NCBI GenBank assembly: GCA_016200325.1
Contig: JACQEZ010000014.1
Location: 124,001-188,000, forward strand
DNA length: 64,000 nucleotides
Source of the DNA: Candidatus Manganitrophaceae bacterium
Lineage (GTDB): Bacteria > Nitrospirota > Nitrospiria > SBBL01 > Manganitrophaceae
Reading direction: 5' to 3'
Both the position numbers and the translations under genes were made by a program. Positions 43,366 through 50,686 of this stretch are shown piece by piece. The notes beneath the pieces were generated by a model. The model was not told the DNA's origin. It made no database searches and saw nothing but the letters and a program-made list of their open reading frames with translations. Each line of letters opens with the position of its first letter. Within the stretch, counting starts at the first letter, position 1.

Positions 43366-44877
43366 CTATTTTTTAGCCTCAATCGCGGCGAGCCATTGGC
43401 CGACCTGCACCGCCTCCGGCGAGGTCGGTTTTAGCTCGATATATCGGCGGTAGTGAAATGCCGCCTTCTGCGGATTGCGCAGGATGCTGTCGTAAAAGGT
43501 CCCGATGTTATAGTGTGCGTCGGCATACTTCGGATTGATTTCCAGCGCCTTTGCATAGGCCTGTTCGGCCTTCTTGGTCTCTTTCATCCTCCGGTAGACT
43601 TCGCCGAGGTTGTTGTAGGCTTTCGCCGACGGCGGCCAGGTTCGGGTGCTCTGAATGAGGAGGTCGGACGCTTCGGGATACCGCTTTGCCTCCGCCAAGA
43701 GGGTTCCCATCTGGAAGAAGGTCTCGCCGAGAAAGCGCCGAACCTCCCGGCTCGGAACGGCAAAGGCGATCCCGCGCGCCTCAGGGAGCATCCCGAGGAC
43801 CACTCCGACGACCTCTCCCTGCCGGTTCAGCAGCGGCCCGCCGCTGTTGCCTGGATTGATCGCGACATCGGTTTGCAGGACCGGCCGGTCGCCCATCGTC
43901 CGCTCCGGCGCGCTGATGATCCCCTGCGAGGCGGAGTGATTCAGGCCGAACGGGCAGCCGACCGCCATCACCGGCTCGCCCGTCTTGGCGGTGTTGGCCG
44001 AGACGAATGAAAGCGGCTCCGCTCCCTGATACGAAATTTGAAGGAGCGCGAGGTCGAGTGCCGCGCTGACCGACAAAACCGATGCGGCGTAGACCGATCC
44101 GTCCTGGAACTGCACTTCGAGACGGTTCGCCTGGTTCGCCTGATGCCCGCTCGCCAGAATATAGCCGGGGCCGACGACGAAGCCGCTCCCCTCGTTCTTT
44201 CCCTGGGGGGTGTCGCCATGGACGCAGACGACCTGGGGGAAGGAGACGGCCGGCGCCTCCGGGGAGGCGTTCCCGGGCGTCGGAATGGGCGGTGCAACCG
44301 GAAGGACGGGGGCCGCCGGCGGGACGGCCGGAACCATCATCTCCCCGGTCAAATGGATGTCTCCCTGTCCCTCCTCTTCCGAGGTTCCCTTTCCCTGGGC
44401 CAGCTTGTCGCCGGGAACCTCGGTCAGCTCGGCGAGACGGGTCTGTGCCTTTCCGGCGAGCGGATGGGCCGGGGCGAGGCTCAAAAAGCGGCGGTAATGG
44501 AAGATCGCTTGAACGTTGTTTGCCTTTTCATAGGAGTAGAGGTTCGCGAGGTTATAGTGGGCTTTGAAGTGATTCGGATCGATCCGGACGACTTCTCGGT
44601 AGGCGGCGATCGCCTCATCGGTTTTATTCTGCTTCTGATAAATCGCCCCTTTCCGGAAAAGCGCCTCCGTGTTTTGCGGATCGAGCTTCAATGCCGCGTC
44701 GAGGTGTTTGATCGCCTCGTCATACTGGTTTTGGTCATAGGCGATCAGCCCCTCTTCCAGATGGGTCGGTCCGACGGAATCGGGCCGGATCTGGCGGCTG
44801 CACGCCGGCAGGAGCGCCAGGAGGATGAATGGGAAGAGCAACCGGCTGAGAATGGTTTTTTTCGAGAATGGCTTCAT
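43366..44877 (-). CDS. Lipoprotein with trypsin-like protease between TPR blocks
   Basis: The 503-residue protein has a lipobox (LPAC26), three TPRs (about 38-135), a Pro-rich linker (about 180-212), an HtrA-like S1C protease domain (about 215-385) and two or three more TPRs (about 390-500). The triad is visible: H244 in SGHQAN, D274 in ALDLALLQI and S344 in NPGNSGGPLL. There is no PDZ domain. HtrA-like proteases act on misfolded or exported envelope proteins; the TPRs could present substrates. It lies directly after the CsgG-type gene (11 bases) in the secreted-protein cluster, which suggests a quality-control or processing role for the Asn-rich proteins. That role is inference. Confidence 0.9.
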   Translation of the reverse strand: MKPFSKKTILSRLLFPFILLALLPACSRQIRPDSVGPTHLEEGLIAYDQNQYDEAIKHLDAALKLDPQNTEALFRKGAIYQKQNKTDEAIAAYREVVRIDPNHFKAHYNLANLYSYEKANNVQAIFHYRRFLSLAPAHPLAGKAQTRLAELTEVPGDKLAQGKGTSEEEGQGDIHLTGEMMVPAVPPAAPVLPVAPPIPTPGNASPEAPAVSFPQVVCVHGDTPQGKNEGSGFVVGPGYILASGHQANQANRLEVQFQDGSVYAASVLSVSAALDLALLQISYQGAEPLSFVSANTAKTGEPVMAVGCPFGLNHSASQGIISAPERTMGDRPVLQTDVAINPGNSGGPLLNRQGEVVGVVLGMLPEARGIAFAVPSREVRRFLGETFFQMGTLLAEAKRYPEASDLLIQSTRTWPPSAKAYNNLGEVYRRMKETKKAEQAYAKALEINPKYADAHYNIGTFYDSILRNPQKAAFHYRRYIELKPTSPEAVQVGQWLAAIEAKK

Positions 44878-44888
44878 TGTCGTTTACC

Positions 44889-45947
44889 TTAGTCGAGAAT
44901 GGGATAACCTGATTTTGCGATTGTCAATCCGCTGATATCGCCGTAAGGGGCCGCCTCCTCGCCATTGATCCCGGTCCGGCCTTTCTGCGAGAAGCGGACA
45001 ATGTCCCCTTTCTTCGGCATTGCGCTTCCGACGATGCGGGCCTTTGAGAACTTCTCCGAGACGAAGACCACGGTCAGCTCTCCGATCGGACTTTCGATGA
45101 CCCCGACGACCTGGTTGGTTTCCGGATCCGTCAGCACCTTCTTGACCGAGAAAACCGAGAGCCGATCTCCCACATGGACCTGGGTGTTGGCCCCTGCATT
45201 GACATAGACGAGATTGTCTTCCATATGGATCACCTTGCCCAATCCGCTGGAGTAGGTCCGGAGCCGCTCCTGAACCGCGCCGAGGACGAAACCGATGGCG
45301 TCCTGGATCGTCTGCCGGGTTGCTTTGCCGAGCGGCGTTTTATGGAAGGCATCTCCGCCGAAGGTGAGCGTCGGCAGGCTCATATCGATAGCGGCCGCCT
45401 TCTCCCAGGCGCGCCCCTCCGAGCGATGGGAGTGAATAATCTCTCCGGTAGAGGTATCGATGATCCTCAGATCGATTCCAACATGCGCGGCGGAGAACTC
45501 CACCGTCGCCTTCGGAAGCAGCCAGGTCAGCAGTCCCACCTTTCCGCCGGCCCCCACCGCCTTCTGCTCAAACTCGGTGACCTCGCCGACGATCAGATAG
45601 TCGACCCCGAGCAGCTGTCCAACCTGCGCCGCCGTTTCTTTCGTCACGAGCTTGGAGGCGGAGAGCTCCTGCTCCCGCATGATCTGGGAGAGGATGGCCC
45701 GCTCGACCACCACGACCTTTCCGGTGTTGATCAGCTCGGTGACCACCTGCGCGGCGAGCCCGCCGCCGATATCCCAGCCACCATACACTTGCGCAAACCG
45801 GTCGGTGGCGCCGAACCGGGCGACGGCGACGCGGACCTTGGCGGAAGCGCCCGGGGCACCCGGTTCGGCACCCCACGTTTGCAGCTGCAGGCAGAGGGAG
45901 AGCATCATTCCCAGAAGGCCCATCTTAAGAATTTTTTCCCTTCTCAC
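44889..45947 (-). CDS. CsgG-family protein with FlgT-like C-terminal domain
   Basis: The 352-residue product starts at GTG 45947, with GGGAGG eight bases upstream, and has a signal peptide cut near TWGA. Residues about 40-235 form the CsgG domain: VRVAVARFG, GGGLAAQVVTELINTGKVVVVERAILSQIMREQELSAS, VGQLLGVDYLIVGEVTEFE, DLRIIDTSTGEIIHSHRSEG. The C-terminal 110 residues resemble FlgT (VNAGANTQVHVGDRLSVFSV, then KARIVGSAMPKKGD). CsgG is the nonameric outer-membrane pore of curli export; unlike CsgG there is no lipidated cysteine at the cleavage site. It follows three small secreted-protein genes, as expected for a dedicated exporter, but pore formation needs proof. Confidence 0.87.
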   Translation of the reverse strand: MRREKILKMGLLGMMLSLCLQLQTWGAEPGAPGASAKVRVAVARFGATDRFAQVYGGWDIGGGLAAQVVTELINTGKVVVVERAILSQIMREQELSASKLVTKETAAQVGQLLGVDYLIVGEVTEFEQKAVGAGGKVGLLTWLLPKATVEFSAAHVGIDLRIIDTSTGEIIHSHRSEGRAWEKAAAIDMSLPTLTFGGDAFHKTPLGKATRQTIQDAIGFVLGAVQERLRTYSSGLGKVIHMEDNLVYVNAGANTQVHVGDRLSVFSVKKVLTDPETNQVVGVIESPIGELTVVFVSEKFSKARIVGSAMPKKGDIVRFSQKGRTGINGEEAAPYGDISGLTIAKSGYPILD

Positions 45948-45971
45948 AACCTTTCCTCCCACCTTTCGCGC

Positions 45972-46445
45972 TTAGCAACGTTTGTTGTTGGTATTTGTAA
46001 TATTGACGTTGACCTGGCTGTTGATCGCCCCTTTGTTTTTGTCGACATTGGTCTCGTTGGTCGAGTCGATAATTACATCTCCCATCCGGAGGCTCCCGTC
46101 GCCGGTTACCTCATCGAGTCGGGCGCGCGCTCGGTCGGCCGCGGTGCACTGGGCCTCCGGCGAATCTGCCGGGAAGATGTTGGCCCGGACGCGGACCGAT
46201 TTCTCGTCATTCTCCTGGCGTCTTCGGATATCCTTGACGTTGGCTTTCACCTCGTCGTCTTCTTTTTCTTTTTTCTTTTCCTCAGGCGTCTTCTCTCGCT
46301 GCTTGTCCTTCTCTTCTTGGGTCTCCTTCTGGGCGGCCTCTTCGCTCTGAATGGGCGGGGCTCCGTAGATTTCCCCTGTCGACCATCCCAATTGAAAGAG
46401 GACCACGATCAGCCTGATTGGCGTCCCTATTTTGTTAATCTTCAT
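45972..46445 (-). CDS. Small secreted protein, charged middle and Asn-rich tail
   Basis: The 157-residue product has an N-terminal hydrophobic signal (IRLIVVLFQLGWSTGEIYG) and then a highly charged Glu/Lys coiled-coil-like region (about 35-75). After a segment with one Cys (EAQCTAADRARARLDEVTGDG) it ends in an Asn-rich beta-like tail, GDVIIDSTNETNVDKNKG and INSQVNVNITNTNNKRC, with a terminal Cys. The tail resembles the ends of the two proteins encoded upstream. It lies 25 bases before the CsgG-family gene. GGAAGG precedes the ATG. No known family; a fibre subunit, nucleator or chaperone role is possible but unproven. Confidence 0.7.
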   Translation of the reverse strand: MKINKIGTPIRLIVVLFQLGWSTGEIYGAPPIQSEEAAQKETQEEKDKQREKTPEEKKKEKEDDEVKANVKDIRRRQENDEKSVRVRANIFPADSPEAQCTAADRARARLDEVTGDGSLRMGDVIIDSTNETNVDKNKGAINSQVNVNITNTNNKRC

Positions 46446-46485
46446 GGTTCATTCCTTCCCCAACGTGGGTCCTCATCTTCATTTT

Positions 46486-46851
46486 TTATCTTTTCTGAGT
46501 TGTGGTGTTTGTGTTGGTCGAGTTATGGTTGCTTTGATCAACGCCCATGATCACCGCATTAGACGTCGTATTGACCTCTCCTGTATTGCCGCCGCCGATG
46601 CTGACGTTGTTTTCGGAATGCATCTGGACGCCATTCAGAACGACACCATTGGTGATGTTGCCGGTGGCGAGGTTCCCTTTGCCGGCTGCTTGGTTCCCTC
46701 CGATTTTATTTTCATTCCCGTTGTTCTCTTTTTCGGCGGGCCGGGAATGTTCCGGCCCGCAGTCCATGAGGCAGACGGCCTTGCTTGAAATTGCGCTTCC
46801 GAGGACCGCTGCGATCCCGAGGAGCATGGCGATCGATAATTTTGTCGGCAT
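46486..46851 (-). CDS. Asn-rich secreted protein, paralogue of the 46960-47340 product
   Basis: The 121-residue product has a signal peptide cut near SKA and begins VCLMDCG, giving two close cysteines. The mature part is rich in Asn, Gly, Thr and Ser: GNQAAGKGNLATGNITNGVVLN and a C-terminal motif GEVNTTSNAVIMGVDQSN. These align with GQSAKGSGNQAMHDVKDAVVKN and GQINANTMAVTGGLDQSH in the neighbouring gene product. The Gln/Asn/Gly spacing recalls the beta-strand repeats of curlins, but the curlin consensus is not matched. AAGGAG precedes the ATG. It is the second gene of the sigma-54-controlled run. Confidence 0.75.
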   Translation of the reverse strand: MPTKLSIAMLLGIAAVLGSAISSKAVCLMDCGPEHSRPAEKENNGNENKIGGNQAAGKGNLATGNITNGVVLNGVQMHSENNVSIGGGNTGEVNTTSNAVIMGVDQSNHNSTNTNTTTQKR

Positions 46852-46900
46852 TTGACCTCTCCTTACTTACAACGGTGTGATTGAAGTTTGCGGCTGCTTC

Positions 46901-46933
46901 GAGAAGGGGTGGAGTTTCGATCCACCCCTTCTC
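46901..46933 (-). terminator. Intercistronic hairpin, possible partial terminator or mRNA stabiliser
   Basis: A 13-bp perfect stem, GAGAAGGGGTGGA (46901-46913) with TCCACCCCTTCTC (46921-46933), encloses a seven-base loop. It lies 27 bases after the stop of the first secreted-protein gene and before the second. No U-tract follows on the minus strand, so it probably stabilises the upstream message or only attenuates, favouring high expression of the first gene. Confidence 0.75.
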
Positions 46934-46959
46934 CCGCACAGTATATTGATTGTTGCGAG

Positions 46960-47340
46960 TTACTTTCCGTAGTTGTTGGTGCTCTTGTTGACGTTGAGGT
47001 TGTCGTGGCTCTGATCGAGTCCGCCGGTCACCGCCATGGTATTCGCGTTGATCTGGCCGCGAATGTCGCCGTTGGCGTCGTGCATGCCGCCGGTCGCGGT
47101 GGCGGAGTCGTTGTTCTTCACCACGGCGTCTTTCACATCATGCATCGCCTGATTCCCAGATCCTTTGGCCGATTGCCCGGAGACGTTGTCGCTGTTCTCA
47201 CGGATGTCGCGGCCGGCAGCCTTTTGGTCGACCGAGGTGCTGTCATCGCAACCGAGCAAGCAGAACGCTTCACTCTTCATTGCGGTTCCAAATACCAGGG
47301 CCAATCCCATCGCGGTTGCAATCAAAGTTGTCTTTTTCAT
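46960..47340 (-). CDS. Asn-rich secreted protein, first gene of the sigma-54-controlled cluster
   Basis: The 126-residue product has a signal peptide (LIATAMGLALVFGTAMKSEA, cut after SEA) and begins FCLLGCDDS, matching the VCLMDCG start of its paralogue. The mature part is polar and rich in Asn, Asp, Gly, Ser and Ala, with no long hydrophobic stretch, and ends LDQSHDNLNVNKSTNNYGK. It is encoded directly downstream of a sigma-54 promoter (47416-47431), and a stable hairpin follows its stop, so it is probably the most strongly expressed protein of the cluster. GGAG lies nine bases before the ATG. No known family is recognised; a secreted structural subunit is the working idea. Confidence 0.78.
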   Translation of the reverse strand: MKKTTLIATAMGLALVFGTAMKSEAFCLLGCDDSTSVDQKAAGRDIRENSDNVSGQSAKGSGNQAMHDVKDAVVKNNDSATATGGMHDANGDIRGQINANTMAVTGGLDQSHDNLNVNKSTNNYGK

Positions 47341-47415
47341 TTTTTATTCTCCTTTAGGTTTGAGAGCCGAGGCCCCCGGGTTTAAGATCCGATTGTGTTG
47401 ACGCAAGGGGGTAAG

Positions 47416-47431
47416 AGCAAAGGGCGTGCCA
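47416..47431 (-). promoter_or_regulatory. Sigma-54 (RpoN) promoter
   Basis: On the minus strand the sequence TGGCACG-CCCT-TTGCT matches the -24/-12 consensus TGGCACG-N4-TTGCW at every position. The GG and GC doublets have the required spacing. Transcription should start near 47405, giving a leader of about 65 bases before the ATG at 47340. Confidence 0.93.
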
Positions 47432-47527
47432 TGAGAAAAAATAAATGCGGAAGAGGAAAAGAGGGCCTAAAAAGGGGAGGAATCGGGTTGTGAGCATCTG
47501 CGATGAGGGGTGAAGGAAAGATGTTTT

Positions 47528-47563
47528 TTCGGAATCCGGAAAATAAAATTTCGGATTCCGGAA
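47528..47563. promoter_or_regulatory. Two enhancer-like sites for a sigma-54 activator
   Basis: TTCGGAATCCGGAA (47528-47541) and TTCGGATTCCGGAA (47550-47563) differ at one base and share the dyad core CGGA-N-TCCG. They are 22 bp apart, two helical turns, and centred about 129 and 151 bp upstream of the predicted start. This is the usual geometry of upstream activating sequences; the activator is probably encoded by the adjacent gene (47951-49999). Confidence 0.75.
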
Positions 47564-47950
47564 GGAAAAAAACGAAAAACAAAAGAAATAAGAGGCTATT
47601 TCGGGTTGTCGTTCAACAGGAGGCCCGCGCGACAGACCCTTTCGGGCTGAGGGCGCCGCTGCTTTCCCGATCGTTGAGTTAATCGATTGATCCGGGCTCC
47701 AGTGGAGCGAGATAGATACGATGGGTGTATCCGTATAGATAAGATTGCGCCGTCCCTTTCTCGGCCTGTCCCTTCTTGTTAAGGGGAGGGGAGTGCGGAG
47801 ACCGATCCATACCGCTCTCTTTATCGATCAATGCAGACCCACCGGCTTGCTCGCACGGGTGACAACAGGCCGAGCGTCGGGAAGAACGTTCCTTTGGGAC
47901 GGGGAGTCGCGAAAAAAGATCGACCGAATGAAGGGGGACCGATTTACTCT

Positions 47951-49999
47951 TTAGCTTGAAATTCGGAAAGTCCGGATCAAGCGGGCGAGGTAGGTCCGTT
48001 GAAGCCCGAGGAGGGCGGCCGCTTTGGTCTGATTCCCGCCGGTTTTCTGAAGCGCCTCTTCGATCACGGAGCGCTTATACTGCTCCAGCGCTTCATGGAA
48101 CGGCTGCGGCACCCCGACCCCTTTCTGGGGGGCCTCTCCTTCCGGCAGGATGATGTCGTCGGGATTAATCACCTGATCTCGATCGAGCACCACCGCCCGT
48201 TCGATGACATTCTTCAGCTGCCGGATGTTCCCCGGCCAGGCATAGCGGGTCAGAAAGGTGACCGTTTCCCGCGTCATCGCCGGCTTCGGCTTTTTACATT
48301 TCTTGCTGAAGAATTCGAGGAAGTGATCGACCAGCAAGGGAAGGTCATCGAGGCGCTCGCGCAGCGGTGGGATGACGAGCGAGATCACATGGAGGCGATA
48401 GTAGAGATCGCTTCTGAACTTTTCGGCATGCACCTGCCGTTGAAGGTCGCGGTTGGTCGCGGAGATGACCCGGACATCGATCGGGATCGTATCCCGGCCG
48501 CCGACCCGCTGAATCTCGCGCTCTTCCAGAACCCGGAGGAGCTTTGCCTGAAGGGTGGGAGAGATCTCTCCTACCTCATCCAAGAAAAGGGTCCCGCCGC
48601 TCGCCGTCTCGAAGATTCCTTTCTTCAGCGAGAGGGCGCCGGTAAAGGCCCCTTTCTCATGGCCGAAGAGCTCCGCCTCCAGGAGGCTCTCGGAGAGCGC
48701 CGCGCAATTGAGGGCGTAGAAGCGCTGGTCGCGCCGAAGGCTGCATTGGTGGATCGCCTTGGCGAGCGCCTCCTTTCCGGTGCCGGTCTCTCCCAAAACA
48801 AGGATGGTCGAGTCGACCGGCGCGATCAGCTCGACCTGCTCGAACAGCTTCAGCATCTTCGGGCTCTTTCCGATGATGCCGTGGAAATCGTACTCTCTTC
48901 GGATCTCCCCCTTGAGCTCTTCGTTCGCCTGTGCCAGCGCCTTGTTCTCCATCGTATAATGCAGGAGCTGACGATGGGTCTCTCTGAGCTCCCGGACGTG
49001 ATTAAAGAGGAGGGGGATGATCTCGGAGCAGTCGGTGATCGTCTCGCTGGCATTTTTCCGGCCTGATCTCGATTTCCAGGTGAACCGGTAGCGGGAGTAG
49101 GGGGCGTTGAAGTAGGCCCCCTCGCGCAGGGTGAAGGTCTGTTTGCCCGCCTGCAGCATCCCGCCATGGACGATTTGATACGCGCTGTGCTCTTTTCTCC
49201 ATCGTTCCGGATCGTCTTCAATCTGCGGCAGCAGGAGTCGGACCTCTCCCCCTCTCGGAGGAAGAATCAGCCCTTCGATCTGCCGCGGGTCGTCGGCGAG
49301 CGCAGGGAGCAATTCGGTTTTGAGGAAAACCTGACGGGCGGCGGCGACCTCTTTCTGGGTGGTGGTATCGACAATGGAAAGGCGCGCGTCCTGCCGCTCG
49401 ATCCGGTATTTGCTGAACTCGCGACAGAGGGTTTCCAGCTTTAACTGAGAGAGCTCTTCGATACATTGGGCTTCGGCGATGTCGTCGAAAAGGGTCGTCA
49501 TCCCTTCATAGTTTCCACGGATAAATCCATAGTTGCCGACGATCGGCTCCACATAAGGGGCGAATTGAGAGAGGAGCGTCGCCCCCGCGCCGACGCCGGA
49601 GGGGGGAAGACATTGCAGTTTAAAATAGTTGGCGAAGCCGGTTGCCCAGAGGTTGGAACAGTTGAGCGCCTGTTCCATATTATTCTGTTGAAGCTTGGCG
49701 ATGATCTCCAGAAGCGAGGGGCCGGGACCCGATTGGTAATAGCTTTTGGCGGCGAGATAGGTGATCTCTTTGGTGCCGGTTGCGTTTTCAGCGGTGATGA
49801 TCAGGTTTTTGAGGACGTGATGCGGAACCCAATTGGTGTGTTTGAGGAGAAAAGCGCGGGGGTCGGCGATCCGGTTGAGCTGATTGTCTCCCGCTAAGAT
49901 CTCCTGGTAGTCGAGACCGTCCGCTTTGCCGATCCGCTCCAGATGGAGGATCAACATCCGCGTTAAAAGGCAGGTGGTCCAGGGACTTTGCTGTTCCAT
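47951..49999 (-). CDS. Sigma-54-dependent transcriptional activator with novel sensory N-terminus
   Basis: The 682-residue protein has an AAA+ central domain (about 385-620) with Walker A GETGTGKE, intact GAFTGA loop in [12 protein letters not shown], Walker [12 protein letters not shown], and arginine region [21 protein letters not shown] Fis-type HTH ends the protein ([22 protein letters not shown]). The first 350 residues are not a receiver domain; they contain [47 protein letters not shown] and [17 protein letters not shown]-like pieces that I cannot place confidently. A short coiled coil links them to AAA+. The gene is next to the only clear sigma-54 promoter seen here, so it likely activates the secreted-protein cluster in response to a ligand. 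Confidence 0.93.
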   Translation of the reverse strand: MEQQSPWTTCLLTRMLILHLERIGKADGLDYQEILAGDNQLNRIADPRAFLLKHTNWVPHHVLKNLIITAENATGTKEITYLAAKSYYQSGPGPSLLEIIAKLQQNNMEQALNCSNLWATGFANYFKLQCLPPSGVGAGATLLSQFAPYVEPIVGNYGFIRGNYEGMTTLFDDIAEAQCIEELSQLKLETLCREFSKYRIERQDARLSIVDTTTQKEVAAARQVFLKTELLPALADDPRQIEGLILPPRGGEVRLLLPQIEDDPERWRKEHSAYQIVHGGMLQAGKQTFTLREGAYFNAPYSRYRFTWKSRSGRKNASETITDCSEIIPLLFNHVRELRETHRQLLHYTMENKALAQANEELKGEIRREYDFHGIIGKSPKMLKLFEQVELIAPVDSTILVLGETGTGKEALAKAIHQCSLRRDQRFYALNCAALSESLLEAELFGHEKGAFTGALSLKKGIFETASGGTLFLDEVGEISPTLQAKLLRVLEEREIQRVGGRDTIPIDVRVISATNRDLQRQVHAEKFRSDLYYRLHVISLVIPPLRERLDDLPLLVDHFLEFFSKKCKKPKPAMTRETVTFLTRYAWPGNIRQLKNVIERAVVLDRDQVINPDDIILPEGEAPQKGVGVPQPFHEALEQYKRSVIEEALQKTGGNQTKAAALLGLQRTYLARLIRTFRISS

Positions 50000-50129
50000 T
50001 GCGTCACCGGGAATTCAATCGGGGAAATACCACTAAAACACCCTAGGTGCTTGGCGTGAACCTACCCCAAAATCAGATCATTGTCAAACAAAATAAAAGG
50101 GAAGAGGTTTAAAACCGATCTCTCGGGCT

Positions 50130-50489
50130 TTATCGAATCTGCTCGTCGAAAGTCGATTGGTCGTCGGAGGTCTCTCCTCCGCTTAACCGCTCGAGCCGGG
50201 TGAGGGCATCTTTCATCTTGACGCACCATGCCTCCTCCGAATGGCCCGACCGGCATCGGCTCCACTTCTCCTGGCTCTTCTCCGCCAGAACGACCAAGGT
50301 CTGCATCCCGGTCGCAATCGCGTCGAGCGCGGAATCGAGCGCGCGCTCGATCCGCTCGGCATCGGACGCCGGGGGGGCCGGCTCCTCTGCTGCGACCGTG
50401 GGGGCGGCGCCGAAAGAAAAGAGGCCGAGGAGAAGAAGCGCCGCCAGCGTCCGGATCGCTCGGGCGGTCAAAAACAGACAAGCATTCAT
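50130..50489 (-). CDS. Small secreted protein, function unknown
   Basis: The 119-residue product has a signal peptide (ALLLLGLFSFGAAPTVAA, cut near VAA) and a short mature domain with two cysteines in SRCRSGHSEEAWCVKMKDAL, which may form a disulfide in the periplasm. The rest is acidic and helical (DAERIERALDSALDAIATGMQTLVVLAEKSQ). GGAG precedes the ATG. It is divergent from the histidine kinase gene and 130 bases from the sigma-54 activator gene. No family is recognised. Confidence 0.65.
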   Translation of the reverse strand: MNACLFLTARAIRTLAALLLLGLFSFGAAPTVAAEEPAPPASDAERIERALDSALDAIATGMQTLVVLAEKSQEKWSRCRSGHSEEAWCVKMKDALTRLERLSGGETSDDQSTFDEQIR

Positions 50490-50686
50490 CGGGGGTTCTC
50501 CGAGTCGAATTCGCTCTCAATGAATATACTCTTTTTGAAAAAAGGGGACAAGGGGAGGCCGCTTGCCGGAAGGGGTTCGGAGAGGAAATGAGACCGATCT
50601 CAACGGATCGAAAGGGGGCGGGCGTTCCCTTGTTATTCCTAAAAAGATGTGCTAAAGTCGGCCCGTCTTTTAGAATTGCGTTCATC

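Larger units (their letters stand above)
47341..47950. other. Regulatory intergenic region, 610 bases
   Basis: No gene is supported here. It contains the sigma-54 promoter at 47416-47431 and two enhancer-like sites at 47528-47563. The rest (about 47570-47950) shows no clear feature and could hold further regulator sites. Confidence 0.7.

Noticed and set aside
46486-47340. Calling the Asn-rich proteins curlins (CsgA/CsgB)
   Set aside because: The curlin spacing S-x5-Q-x-G-x-N-x-A-x3-Q is not present in tandem, so only a compositional similarity can be claimed.
50228-50686. N-terminal extension of the histidine kinase frame
   Set aside because: It runs opposite a secreted-protein gene with a good signal peptide; the translated residues are Arg/Pro/Ser-rich and shadow-like.
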